This document shows, one piece after another, positions 43,776 through 53,063 of a stretch of 64,000 bases of DNA. How positions within the stretch are numbered: position 1 is the first letter of the stretch; each line of letters opens with the position of its first letter. A program made the translations under genes and the position numbers. This stretch comes from JBBTCX01 sp964494205. GTDB lineage: Bacteria; Planctomycetota; Phycisphaerae; UBA1845. The notes beneath the pieces were generated by a model. That model searched no databases. It had not been told where the DNA came from and worked only from the letters and a program-made list of their open reading frames with translations. The stretch spans positions 1-64,000 of the forward strand of contig CAZBRD010000025.1 in the NCBI GenBank assembly GCA_964494205.1, given 5' to 3'.

Positions 43776-44468
43776 ATGAAACGGCAGGTTGTGGGCGCAA
43801 TAGCGCTGTTTTCCTTTTCGGTGGTGATTTCGTACGCCGATGGGGCGGTCAATCTGGAATGGCGGCCACCGTCTCAAAACGCTGCTGTTAATGACATTGC
43901 CGAAATCGGGTTGTACGCCGTTTCGGATAGCGGCTCCGATCAATCCATTGCCGCGATTGAGGTCATTGTCTCATGGGACCCCGCGAAACTTGAATTGCTC
44001 GGTTTTGTGAACAACGGTCCATACAGTTGGCTCGCGTCCTATTTTCCGAATGACGCGCCGCAGGATGGCTTGAACGCACCGTATTCCGGCGTGCCGGCTA
44101 ACGACGGTAACGCGTGGTACAACTCGCTGTCGCGATTCCCTCCGAATCCCACAGCCATGGCTACGCCGGGAGGTTTGCTGGTCACAACTTTCCGATTCCG
44201 CGTATTAAGCACCGATCCGACGCAAGTCACGATGGCTCAGCACGTGGGTTCAGGTACGTACTCGCAGGTATGGTCGGGTGACATACCCGGACTCACGATT
44301 ACGGGCTTGCTTAGTCATCCTTCGGCGATCAATGGCCCGGCTGTGCCAGCGCTTGGCACGCTTGGCATGATGGCGACTGGTGTTCTGATGGTAGGCGCGG
44401 CTTATTCCGTGGTGCGAAAACGGAGTGGAACGCTCTCGGCAATATCAACAACTACTCAAGCTGATTGA
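43776..44468 (+). CDS. Secreted cohesin-like domain protein with C-terminal membrane sorting tail
   Basis: A 230-residue protein. The ATG at 43776 is chosen because a signal peptide starts there (KRQVVGAIALFSFSVVISYADG); an overlapping frame lies upstream. The central ~170 residues resemble a cohesin-type domain (IGLYAVSDSGSDQSIAAIEVIVSWDPAKLELLGF). The C-terminus has the tripartite pattern of exosortase or similar sorting signals: VPALGTLGMM, a hydrophobic helix (MATGVLMVGAAYSVV) and a basic end (RKRS). It would be held in or processed at the membrane and could display the cohesin-like domain to dockerin-bearing partners encoded nearby. No exosortase gene lies in the window. Confidence 0.78.
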   Translation: MKRQVVGAIALFSFSVVISYADGAVNLEWRPPSQNAAVNDIAEIGLYAVSDSGSDQSIAAIEVIVSWDPAKLELLGFVNNGPYSWLASYFPNDAPQDGLNAPYSGVPANDGNAWYNSLSRFPPNPTAMATPGGLLVTTFRFRVLSTDPTQVTMAQHVGSGTYSQVWSGDIPGLTITGLLSHPSAINGPAVPALGTLGMMATGVLMVGAAYSVVRKRSGTLSAISTTTQAD

Positions 44469-44568
44469 CGCTCGAAATGGCGTCGTTTGCTGCTGTTCGA
44501 AATTGAAAGGCAAGATCGCCGAAAACAAGATCTCGACGACAGGTCACACGAGAAGGTAGAGGAGTGAA

Positions 44569-47500
44569 ATGAGAAAGACGCGATGTATGTTTCTGTTGGC
44601 CTGTCTGCTGGTCGCATCGGCAACTCAAAGTAACGCGACCGAGATTCAACTGCACTCGGTTGGTGGCTGCGTCGAAGCAAGCGGCGCGACAGTGATTGCA
44701 AATGTTGATCTTCGTAACGCCGCCATGCCAGTCGTCGGCGGGCAGTTCTTCGTCCAGTACGATTCGAGTTACCTGCAATTCGTCAGTTTGGATCCCGGCA
44801 GCGCGCCGTTCGTCGTCGAAGTGTTCGAAGCAGCGCCGGGTGACGGCGGGGCGGGAACTATCGACTACGCCGTCAGCACCGTTTCCGGCGCACCGGGTAC
44901 GACGGCTGACGTAACCATGGCCACCATCACGTTCACTGCATTGCAAACCACTTGTAGTGTTTCTGGCTTACTTGGCTTCCGTAGCCACACACCGCCGAAT
45001 CGACTGAGCGATCCGCTAGGCGGCGAAGTGACCGCCACGTTTGTCGACCTTCCGCCCTTGGGTGACTCCACACAGCCTGAGATCACGTGCCCGATAGACG
45101 TCGTGGTTGATGCGACAGAATCAACTGACCCTTCGAATACCGGCGTGCCGGTCGCTACCGACAACTGCACGGTTGCACCGACTCTCGACTACACGGATGA
45201 GTTATTTCCGGCGTCCTGTCCGCTCACGAACATTATTCAACGAACATGGGTTGCGACAGATACTTGCGGGTTGCAGGACACTTGCGTTCAGTCCATTTCG
45301 ATCCGCGACACCGATTCCGACGGCGACAACACGGTGGATTGCCAAGAGACTTCGACGGAGATTTATCTCAATTCTTCGCCACAGTGCTACAACATGGTGG
45401 GAGCAAACGTGATCGTAACCATCGATCTGAGGAACGCAGGAGTTCCTCCCGTCGGTGGTCAGTTCTTTCTGCAATACGACGCGAGCGCACTGCAATTCGT
45501 GAGTGCACAGCCCGGAGATAATCCGTTCGTCGTCGAGGTTTATGAGGCAGTTCCGGGAGACGGCGGCAGCGGTACGATCGATTTTGCGGTCAGCACGGTT
45601 TCCGGCGGAGCGGGAACGCTCGCTGATACGACGATGGCTGTGCTCACGTTCACCGCGATCGGTTCGCAGTGCAATCCATCTGGCTTGCTGACGTTTCGAT
45701 CGCATACTCCGCCCACCCGCCTAAGTGATGCCGAGGGCGAAGAAATATTCACGACGTTCTTCAACTTGAACGGCGTTCAAGTTGACGTCGATTCTCCGAT
45801 CATAACTTGTCCAGCGACAGCTGTGGTTCCTGCCAATGGTTCGTCTGATCCGCCCGCCACCGGTGTTGCCACGGCGAGTGATAATTGCGACCCTGATCCC
45901 TCCATTCAATACAGCGACGAATCGTCACCACTCGCGTGTCCTGTCGTGACCATGATTGAGCGCACGTGGACAGCCGAGGATTCCTGCGGTCGAATTGCAT
46001 CCTGTGTGCAAATTGTCCTGCTCTTTGACGAAGACGGTGACAACGATGGCACCGTCGATTGCGAGGACAACTGCCCGTTTGCTTCCAACCCGACCCAGAA
46101 TGACATCGACAACGACGGCGCTGGCGATGCCTGTGACTGCGGCGATGGCGTTTGTCACGATTTGGAAAACCAGTGCGATTGTTCCGTTGATTGTGGAGCA
46201 CCACCGCTCGCTGAGACGCCCAATGCCAGTTGCTCGGACGGACTCGACAATGACTGCGATGGCCAAACCGATTGCCAGGATTTTGATTGCGCCATCGATC
46301 TGTTTTGTTCCTGCGGTAACGCCCTGTGTACACCGGGCGAGAATCCCTGCAATTGCACGGTGGATTGCGGGGCCTTCTCTGCTTCCGAGACGATTGGACT
46401 GAACTGCACCGACTTGATTGATAATGACTGCGACGGTTTGACGGATTGTGTTGATGCTGACTGCACCAGCGATCCCGACTGCCTTTGTGGGGACGCGGTC
46501 TGCCTTCCCACCGAGATTTGCACTTGTTTGCAGGACTGCGGGTCGCCACCAGTTTCAGAGGCTCAGGGCGTCACCTGTACCGACGGGCTCGATAACGACT
46601 GCGACAATCGAGTCGACTGTGCGGACGAAGACTGTTCACTAGACCTTGCCTGTTCCTGCGGCGACGCGTTCTGCACGATCGGTGAAAACCCGTGCAATTG
46701 CGCGGCAGATTGCGGAGTCACATCGCCGGAAGTTGCCAACGTCAATTGCGGAGACTCCATCGACAACGATTGCGACGGCTTGGCTGACTGCGCCGACCCT
46801 GACTGCGCCGGCGACCTGAACAATCCTTATTGCGATGGTGACTCTGATGATAGCGGAACAATCAACCAGCTTGACCTGTTGATGATCGGAAACTGCGTGA
46901 ATTGTGACGGCCCGCAAATCGCTGCCTGCGATGTGAACTGCGACGGCCAAGTCAATTTGCTCGACCTGGGCGACGAGCTTTGCCTTTTGTTTTTCCCGCC
47001 GGAACAATGTTGCGATGCTCTGCACGGAGCCTGCCTCAACACCTCCATCGCACAGAGCTGTGTGCGCGTTCCGGAAGTGGTTTGCGACTTGCTGAGCGGA
47101 CAATACCTCGGTGACGACGTCGCTTGCCCGCCGGGCACCGGCGATTGCAACGGCAATGACATTGGAGACGGCTGCGAAACTCATTGCGTTACGGACCAGG
47201 ACTGCAATGATTATCAAGTATGCACGTGTGACCGCTGTATCTGCAACGTCTGTTATCATCAGCCCATTGAATACGGCGACGTGAATTGCGATTGCGTTCC
47301 GCCTAACCTGGATGACATTCTTTGTGTCTTGCGCGGTTTTGCGCATTACAATGATTGCGCAGCTGCAGATATTCACCCGCCGTGCACAGGACAGGGCATC
47401 ATCAACCTGGACGATATTCTTGCGGTGCTGGCGGCATTTGCTGGTACCAATCCTTGCTTCCTCGTCTGCGGCGACGTGTCATGTCCGGTAGGAGCTTGCT

Positions 47501-47613
47501 GCGATGGCGCCAGCTGCGGTCTGAATTCTCCGTCCCGCTGCCTGAGCGACGGCAACACGTTCAAGGGCGACGGTTCGGTTTGTCCACCGCTTGGCGCGAA
47601 TCCATGTCCGTAG
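44569..47613 (+). CDS. Secreted protein with two cohesin-like domains, Cys-rich repeats and dockerin-like C-terminus
   Basis: A 1014-residue exported protein; the ATG follows GAGGAG, and the signal peptide is MRKTRCMFLLACLLVASATQ. Two cohesin-like domains (~25-190 and ~265-420) share VGGQFF.QYD...LQFVS and PFVVEV(F/Y)EA.PGDGG with the neighbouring split protein; each is followed by an HYR-like segment (STQPEITCPIDVVVDA). Then come several cysteine-rich repeats of the form CSCGNALCTPGENPCNC and DNDCDGLTDC.DADC, resembling MopE-type repeats. A dockerin-like pair (GTINQLDLLMIGNC, CDVNCDGQVNLLDL) follows, and finally the Cys-containing module (NLDDILCVLRGF, INLDDILAVLAAFAG). It is probably surface-exposed and calcium-binding, with no catalytic motif recognised. 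Confidence 0.85.
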   Translation: MRKTRCMFLLACLLVASATQSNATEIQLHSVGGCVEASGATVIANVDLRNAAMPVVGGQFFVQYDSSYLQFVSLDPGSAPFVVEVFEAAPGDGGAGTIDYAVSTVSGAPGTTADVTMATITFTALQTTCSVSGLLGFRSHTPPNRLSDPLGGEVTATFVDLPPLGDSTQPEITCPIDVVVDATESTDPSNTGVPVATDNCTVAPTLDYTDELFPASCPLTNIIQRTWVATDTCGLQDTCVQSISIRDTDSDGDNTVDCQETSTEIYLNSSPQCYNMVGANVIVTIDLRNAGVPPVGGQFFLQYDASALQFVSAQPGDNPFVVEVYEAVPGDGGSGTIDFAVSTVSGGAGTLADTTMAVLTFTAIGSQCNPSGLLTFRSHTPPTRLSDAEGEEIFTTFFNLNGVQVDVDSPIITCPATAVVPANGSSDPPATGVATASDNCDPDPSIQYSDESSPLACPVVTMIERTWTAEDSCGRIASCVQIVLLFDEDGDNDGTVDCEDNCPFASNPTQNDIDNDGAGDACDCGDGVCHDLENQCDCSVDCGAPPLAETPNASCSDGLDNDCDGQTDCQDFDCAIDLFCSCGNALCTPGENPCNCTVDCGAFSASETIGLNCTDLIDNDCDGLTDCVDADCTSDPDCLCGDAVCLPTEICTCLQDCGSPPVSEAQGVTCTDGLDNDCDNRVDCADEDCSLDLACSCGDAFCTIGENPCNCAADCGVTSPEVANVNCGDSIDNDCDGLADCADPDCAGDLNNPYCDGDSDDSGTINQLDLLMIGNCVNCDGPQIAACDVNCDGQVNLLDLGDELCLLFFPPEQCCDALHGACLNTSIAQSCVRVPEVVCDLLSGQYLGDDVACPPGTGDCNGNDIGDGCETHCVTDQDCNDYQVCTCDRCICNVCYHQPIEYGDVNCDCVPPNLDDILCVLRGFAHYNDCAAADIHPPCTGQGIINLDDILAVLAAFAGTNPCFLVCGDVSCPVGACCDGASCGLNSPSRCLSDGNTFKGDGSVCPPLGANPCP

Positions 47614-47979
47614 GGTAATTGCCTCATTCAAGACTTGGTTGAAACTCCTACCTCGCATACCGCGATAAGAACGACAGGCCCTCGGGGCGAAACGCCCGGG
47701 GGCCTTTTGTTAAGATTCTCCTGCGAGAGAATGAACTCCATGCTGCAGCCGCGTGTCATTGCTTGTGCAAATTCAAGGAAGCGACTCCTTTCGGTTTCAA
47801 ATTCCAATGGCAAACTTGATAGGTAACTTAGCGCTCTTCGCGCAAGATTATTCTGCATTTCTCCTTGACGTAAACGATCGCTAATCCTTTTCGACGACAC
47901 TACGAACCAGCGTGGTAGGTGTGCCGTCGGCACGTCCGCTAGCGGCGTTTCTACATTCTCAACGATGGGAGCAGGAACC
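47614..47979. other. Intergenic stretch with terminator
   Basis: It contains the hairpin and T-run at 47676-47708 described separately. The remainder, up to the pseudopilin gene, shows no credible gene and should include its promoter. Confidence 0.5.
47676..47708 (+). terminator. Rho-independent terminator
   Basis: AGGCCCTCGGGGCG (47676-47689) and CGCCCGGGGGCCT (47693-47705) form a GC-rich imperfect hairpin with a 3-base loop, followed directly by TTT. It begins ~60 bases after the secreted-protein stop at 47613. Confidence 0.85.
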
Positions 47980-49035
47980 GTGAGAAAAGTACCGAAGGGT
48001 TGGGGTACATCCAGGCGCGTAGTCGGTTTTACTTTGATTGAGTTGTTGGTGGTCATCGCGATCATCGCGTTGTTGATCAGCATCCTTTTGCCCAGTCTGA
48101 CGCGGGCACGTGACCAAGCGAAGGCGGTCAAGTGCGGTGTGGGCGCGCGCAACGTAGGCGTTGGAGTGATCAACTACATCGCCAGCAACAAGAAGGGCAC
48201 ATTTCCGCCTTCTTACGTTTACCCCAAGGACGCCAAAGGTAACTATGACTTGATGAATCAGGATCCGGGTCGTCCCTTCGGCTACCTGCACTGGTCATGG
48301 TTTCTGTATGGAAAAGGCGAAGTCGAAAAGTCAGCTTTCGAATGTCCAAAGATGGAGAATCTTGGTATTCCGCGAACCAATCCGGGCAAGGAACAGGAGG
48401 ATTGGGATGAGAAACAGGTCGATGACTTTGGACAGACTGGCCCGAACGACGGAATTGAGGACAAGCAGGCTCCGCGCATGGCCTACACCGCCAATGCCGC
48501 CATCATGCCGCGAAACAAGTTTACCACCAATCTCTCGGGCGGCCCCAGAGTCAATCGATTAGTGAGTGATGCGGAAATCAAGAAACCCGGATCGACGATA
48601 TTGTTGGCGGAGTTTCTCGACAATCTGATTCCCATTGGTGAGGACAACGGAGCAGGTACTTTGAGCAAGAGTCATCGCCCAGTCCAAGCATTTTACCACA
48701 TCGGTTACGGAGCGGACGAGTATCAGGCGCCACCCAATCAACCCGGTTTCTATTACGGACTTCCAGAAGACCAAGTTACTTTTGGCGTCAAGCCTTATCG
48801 CGAGGTTCGTGCATTTCCAAATGTTATTGGCGGGTCAAATGGGCCCGAAACGAATGCGGTCGGTCGTCATCACCCTGGGGGCGACAAAGTATACGGTGGA
48901 ACGTCGACATTTCTTTACGTCGACGGCCATGTGGACCGAGACACGATTCTGAACACCATGAAGAGAAAGCAATGGGGCGATCGCTACTACAGCCTGTCGG
49001 GTGTCAACAAGATTGAGAATGTTTACGGCGACTAA
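47980..49035 (+). CDS. Type II pseudopilin-like protein (prepilin N-terminus, H-X9-DG-type C-terminus)
   Basis: About 351 residues. The GTG at 47980 is preferred because AGGA lies just upstream; an ATG at 47965 is an alternative. The N-terminus has a basic leader, then a prepilin-peptidase site and hydrophobic helix (GFTLIELLVVIAIIALLISI) with the conserved Glu five residues after the cleavage glycine. The rest is a large globular domain ending in a histidine/aspartate-glycine region (GRHHPGGDKVYGGTSTFLYV, then DGHV) as in the H-X9-DG pseudopilin-like families that are greatly expanded in Planctomycetota. The role in those organisms is unknown; secretion-system or surface roles are both proposed. 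It lies between two large secreted-protein genes. Confidence 0.9.
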   Translation: MRKVPKGWGTSRRVVGFTLIELLVVIAIIALLISILLPSLTRARDQAKAVKCGVGARNVGVGVINYIASNKKGTFPPSYVYPKDAKGNYDLMNQDPGRPFGYLHWSWFLYGKGEVEKSAFECPKMENLGIPRTNPGKEQEDWDEKQVDDFGQTGPNDGIEDKQAPRMAYTANAAIMPRNKFTTNLSGGPRVNRLVSDAEIKKPGSTILLAEFLDNLIPIGEDNGAGTLSKSHRPVQAFYHIGYGADEYQAPPNQPGFYYGLPEDQVTFGVKPYREVRAFPNVIGGSNGPETNAVGRHHPGGDKVYGGTSTFLYVDGHVDRDTILNTMKRKQWGDRYYSLSGVNKIENVYGD

Positions 49036-49125
49036 CGTCCCATTATTGCGACAAAACGACCTCGATTTCTAGAGCAGTTTGCAGAAAAGGAGGTGCGAGG
49101 GGAGCAAGTGAGTATGCGAATCTGT

Positions 49126-49161
49126 TGCAGCGTGCGGCAATAGGCCTTGCCGCACGCTGCA
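49126..49161 (+). terminator. Strong hairpin after the pseudopilin gene
   Basis: A 15-bp perfect stem TGCAGCGTGCGGCAA/TTGCCGCACGCTGCA with a 6-base loop. It lies 90 bases after the stop at 49035 and ~90 bases before the next start. There is no long T-run. Confidence 0.75.
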
Positions 49162-49249
49162 CATGTTTCCAGCAGGACAAAAATCCAAACCGGAACTTAG
49201 TTGAACGTTTATTCTATCGGAATAATCGATACCGCAAAGGGAGAGAAAG

Positions 49250-52200
49250 ATGATGAGGATGAATGCGATGTCAATGATGTCTCGGCTACTTACGGCCGGG
49301 CTCGTGATGGGGATTGCGTCAGCGACGCTGGCGCAGGAATCGATTGATACAGCACAACCTATTGTGCAAGTACCGGATGGTCCGTTTCCGCCGCCGGTCG
49401 TTACTGCCGGAGGATCATGTACTACGGTCTTTGATTGCAACGACAACGATGTGTGCACACTTGATGCGTGTAACTCCGGCACATGCAGCCATACGGCTGC
49501 TCCGGGGTGCAACGTAACATTCACGGGTTCGGGTGGGCAGGTAAATATCTCCGGTGCGACTCTTTTCGTGGACTACTTCCTATTGCCGGCGCAGACCAAC
49601 GACTGGATCAACGCGGACGGCGATTTCGATTGCTATAGTGCAGCGAATCCGTTCAGCGGGTCTGCGGACTGCGGAATTGCCGGTGATGTGCCCGACGCCG
49701 GTCCCGGTCCCAATTGTGCATATCGAGGGTTTGTTGACGACCGCAGCTCTGAGTGCGACCCGAGCGCGGTGCCCGGAATTGGAATGATTGATTCGGACCA
49801 GCTTGCTCCGTCCTACTCCGGAGCTTTGAACACCTACATTCTGCATCATTATCGCAGCGTGGGTTCGATTGAAGGCTACCAGGAGTTCATCGACTGGCAG
49901 ATTTGCGGTGTAATTCCCACCGTGATTCCGTCCGAGCGCGGCATCGTGAACCGCAACCAGTATGCGCAGAATGGTGGCATCCTTTCAAACGGTTTCTCTG
50001 ATTGTCTCTCGAGCGGTTCACCGATTTGTCCAGACTCGGTTGACCTTGGCCTGACGGACGTGAACGGTCCGTGGGTAGTTCGCGGAAACGACGTTTCGCA
50101 GGCTGATTGGGACGCCAAGCCCGCCAGCGCTGGTTACGGTCTCTACCCGTATGAGCCCGCCTTCGCGCCGGGATACCTTCCGCAGTTGGCGCGTTTGTTC
50201 CTTGACTGCAACGGCGACACAGTTATTTCACCAAGCGAGCAATTGAACATCAATGTAGATTCGCCAGATGCGTCCACTGTGTTTGATTTCGCCATTGCAT
50301 GGGGCCCAATTTCTTATATCGCAAACCGAGGAGTCGGTGTCAGCGATAAGGACAGCCTGCCCGCTAACGTAAGCCCCGGAAACATGGGATGCGTGAACAC
50401 TGCGGGAAATCTAGTTGACTGCACCAGCGCAAGTCGTGGGGGTGACATTGATCTAACCGACGTTCGCCATCTAATGGTTCTCGGCCGACTAAAGAACGGT
50501 GAAAACCTCGTAGGTGCAACCCGTGACGTGGGTTCAGGAACGCGAAACGGAATTTGCAACACGACTGGTATCGATCCGAGCTGGTGCAACGGTGACAATC
50601 GCGGACCACGTATTCCAAACGCTACACCGGCCAACCTCGGCACGGGGCACCAGGCTACGAACTGCGGAAGCTCAGGCATCATCGAAACAGCCGTCGAGAA
50701 TCGCCGGTTGGCGATCGGCTTCACCGGCCTGTCAGGTCCGAGTCGCGCGGCGGCTGATGCTCGTCAAGGTCGCTACGAAATTCTCAACATTAAGTTTGAC
50801 GACGTTCGTGGTGGTACGGCCTTCGTTCGACCGACGATCGATGCAGTGTTGAGTAATTCCGATCCAAACACGGGTTGGACATTGGGAGGCGAGGTCAGTT
50901 TCTCCAGTAAAGGAAACCCGCATCACAACAATGTCATTCGCGATTCCAATGCAGTGCCGGGAGGTAGTTTCCCGATGGCCAACCAGGTGGCTGCTGAGTA
51001 CTTCATCAATACGCTGCAGAGTGTCGTCGACTTCTCCATTTCTCCATCCGATCCGGATAATTTCGGTATGCCAGCCGACGGACTGATCCGCCGATTCTTC
51101 CTGATCGACGGAATCGATGCGACTCCCGCGCTGTTCGATCCGCTTGATTACAGCGGAGCGCACACGGTCTTACCTGACGTTAAGACTTATGCGCGCTGCA
51201 ATAACGAACTGTCGGAGCCGGTTAGTCGACTTCCGGGCTTCTGCCCAGGTGGCAGTGCGGGCGGTTTGGACCTTCCCGCCTACGGTGTTGCGAACGTGGC
51301 GGGTCGGGTGCCCACGCGTAACAACGCAATCTACCTCGACACGAACGGCGTAGCCGGTACTGCCTATCGCTATTCCAATGGGGCAGGCGTGAGCACGACC
51401 ATCGCCGCCGGGCAAAGCCTCGGCGCGAGAAACGAAGTTCAAGGCGATTGGAACAACAATCAAGAGCGAGACATCAATGACTTCCCGGGTATGATGGCAT
51501 ACATCAACGCCCTTGAAGATGCCATCGCAGCCAACCCGGGAGACCCCACGGCGGCGTGGCAGGCATTCCTCGATTTCGATACCACAGTTTATCCGGGAAA
51601 CGCCGGCACTCAGACAGCGAATCGAATCATTCCGCAGGTCATAGGCGATCATAACGGCGACGGAAACTTCACTAGCGAAGACGTTCGCTATGCGGCGGAC
51701 GGTCTCGCGCTTGTTGTTCCCGCACCGGCTGGAAGCGTCGGCAAGGTGCTCGATCGCAAGATCGGCTTTACGGAAGTTGACCAGGAATGGGAAGTGCTGA
51801 ACGTGGGCGATAACAACTACTTCAACACGACGCTCGCCAATCCATCGGCTACCTATGACGCGGGCGATTCTCGCGCGGATATCGCGGGCAACGTAACCGC
51901 GCCAGGTGCTGAACCGGTAGGACATGATGGCGTCGTTAACAATAAGGACATTGATTACATTTATCGTCAGTTCAAGGGATTTACTGGTGATGCGGTTGTA
52001 TGGAACAACGAAACGAATCTTGTCAGTTCGGCGATCAACCCAACGACCAAGAGAATTGCTGACCTGAGCGCTGACATCAACGGTGATCTGGTTATCAGCT
52101 TCGACGACGTTTGCGAACTGGTTCTTGTGATTCTCGAAACCCAGTTCGGCGATGCCGATCTTGACGGCGACGTAGATGCCGCGGATCAGGCGATTCTGAC

Positions 52201-52738
52201 AGCCAATCTCGGTATGGCCGGCGGTTGGGCCGATGGCGACTTCAACGGCGACAGTTTGGTCAATGCCCTGGATCAGGCGATCCTGACGGCGAACCTCACG
52301 GGCGTCGGCTGCTGTGGTGATTCAGATTGCGGTGCGCTCGAAGTCTGCGATGCCGCCACGCATGTCTGTGTCTCCTCCGGTTTTGCCTGCGTCACTCTCT
52401 TGGATTGCAAGCTCGATCCGGATGACAACGGTTGCAACCACTCGACCTGCCCGGGCGGAGTTTGCGTTTACAACTGCGTTCGTTACGGCGACGTTCAGCC
52501 TCCGGGAGGCAATGGCATCGTCAACCTCGACGATATCCTCTGCATCCTTTCCGGCTTCTCAAACCCTGCGTCCTGTCCGAATGCGGATATCAACCCGTGC
52601 GGCGGAAACGTGATCATCAACCTCGATGATATTCTGGCAGTGCTCGGTGCGTTTGCGGGTGCGAATCCGTGCACGTGTACTGAGAACTCGGGTCCAGGTT
52701 CGGGCGTCGAGCCGCTTTGCGGCAGCAGCGCTCCGTAA
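49250..52738 (+). CDS. Large secreted protein with phosphate-binding-protein-like region and dockerin-like modules
   Basis: A 1162-residue exported protein; the ATG follows AAAGGGAGAG, and the signal peptide ends IASATLAQ. After a Cys-rich patch (CNDNDVCTLDACNSGTC), the region ~95-520 resembles a periplasmic substrate-binding protein of the PstS type: VNISGATLFVDYFL near its start, ISYIANRGVGV, and LVGATRDVGSGTRN, which recalls the R-x-x-G-S-G-T phosphate-binding loop. Later come several EF-hand/dockerin-like loops (DHNGDGNFTSEDVRYA, DADLDGDVDAADQA, DFNGDSLVNALDQA). The C-terminus is the Cys-containing dockerin-like module (VNLDDILCILSGF, PCGGN, INLDDILAVLGAFAG, NPCTC). The PstS-like assignment is my inference from motif order; binding of phosphate is untested. 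Confidence 0.82.
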   Translation: MMRMNAMSMMSRLLTAGLVMGIASATLAQESIDTAQPIVQVPDGPFPPPVVTAGGSCTTVFDCNDNDVCTLDACNSGTCSHTAAPGCNVTFTGSGGQVNISGATLFVDYFLLPAQTNDWINADGDFDCYSAANPFSGSADCGIAGDVPDAGPGPNCAYRGFVDDRSSECDPSAVPGIGMIDSDQLAPSYSGALNTYILHHYRSVGSIEGYQEFIDWQICGVIPTVIPSERGIVNRNQYAQNGGILSNGFSDCLSSGSPICPDSVDLGLTDVNGPWVVRGNDVSQADWDAKPASAGYGLYPYEPAFAPGYLPQLARLFLDCNGDTVISPSEQLNINVDSPDASTVFDFAIAWGPISYIANRGVGVSDKDSLPANVSPGNMGCVNTAGNLVDCTSASRGGDIDLTDVRHLMVLGRLKNGENLVGATRDVGSGTRNGICNTTGIDPSWCNGDNRGPRIPNATPANLGTGHQATNCGSSGIIETAVENRRLAIGFTGLSGPSRAAADARQGRYEILNIKFDDVRGGTAFVRPTIDAVLSNSDPNTGWTLGGEVSFSSKGNPHHNNVIRDSNAVPGGSFPMANQVAAEYFINTLQSVVDFSISPSDPDNFGMPADGLIRRFFLIDGIDATPALFDPLDYSGAHTVLPDVKTYARCNNELSEPVSRLPGFCPGGSAGGLDLPAYGVANVAGRVPTRNNAIYLDTNGVAGTAYRYSNGAGVSTTIAAGQSLGARNEVQGDWNNNQERDINDFPGMMAYINALEDAIAANPGDPTAAWQAFLDFDTTVYPGNAGTQTANRIIPQVIGDHNGDGNFTSEDVRYAADGLALVVPAPAGSVGKVLDRKIGFTEVDQEWEVLNVGDNNYFNTTLANPSATYDAGDSRADIAGNVTAPGAEPVGHDGVVNNKDIDYIYRQFKGFTGDAVVWNNETNLVSSAINPTTKRIADLSADINGDLVISFDDVCELVLVILETQFGDADLDGDVDAADQAILTANLGMAGGWADGDFNGDSLVNALDQAILTANLTGVGCCGDSDCGALEVCDAATHVCVSSGFACVTLLDCKLDPDDNGCNHSTCPGGVCVYNCVRYGDVQPPGGNGIVNLDDILCILSGFSNPASCPNADINPCGGNVIINLDDILAVLGAFAGANPCTCTENSGPGSGVEPLCGSSAP

Positions 52739-53063
52739 TAGAGATTCACGAATTATGGACAAAAATGCGGGCGGCTCGAATTCGAGCCGCCCGTTTCGTT
52801 AGGGCAATCTCTGTTCAGTTGTAGCGTCGCGGCTTTTTCCGCGGCGCGGTGTCACGACCAAGTTCAACGCTACACCCACTTGGATATTGAGTCGCGGGCC
52901 GGCAAGCAACCGATTTCGATAGTCCGAGAATAATCACGCAACTTATTTCACGTTCGGTATTGCTCTTACGCCCACAAATCTGGGAGAATTCGCTCTAGAT
53001 CAAACAGCCATCGGGGTGTGCTGGAACAGGCCAGAGAAATTGTAGTCAGCCGGGCGATCTTTC
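52739..53063. other. Intergenic stretch with terminator
   Basis: Apart from the hairpin at 52768-52797, no gene or repeat is evident. The promoter of the following sigma-factor gene is expected here. Confidence 0.45.
52768..52797 (+). terminator. Rho-independent-type terminator
   Basis: The palindrome CGGGCGGCTCGAA/TTCGAGCCGCCCG (26 bases; with a 4-base loop it gives an 11-bp stem) is followed by TTTCGTT. It begins 30 bases after the stop at 52738. Confidence 0.85.
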
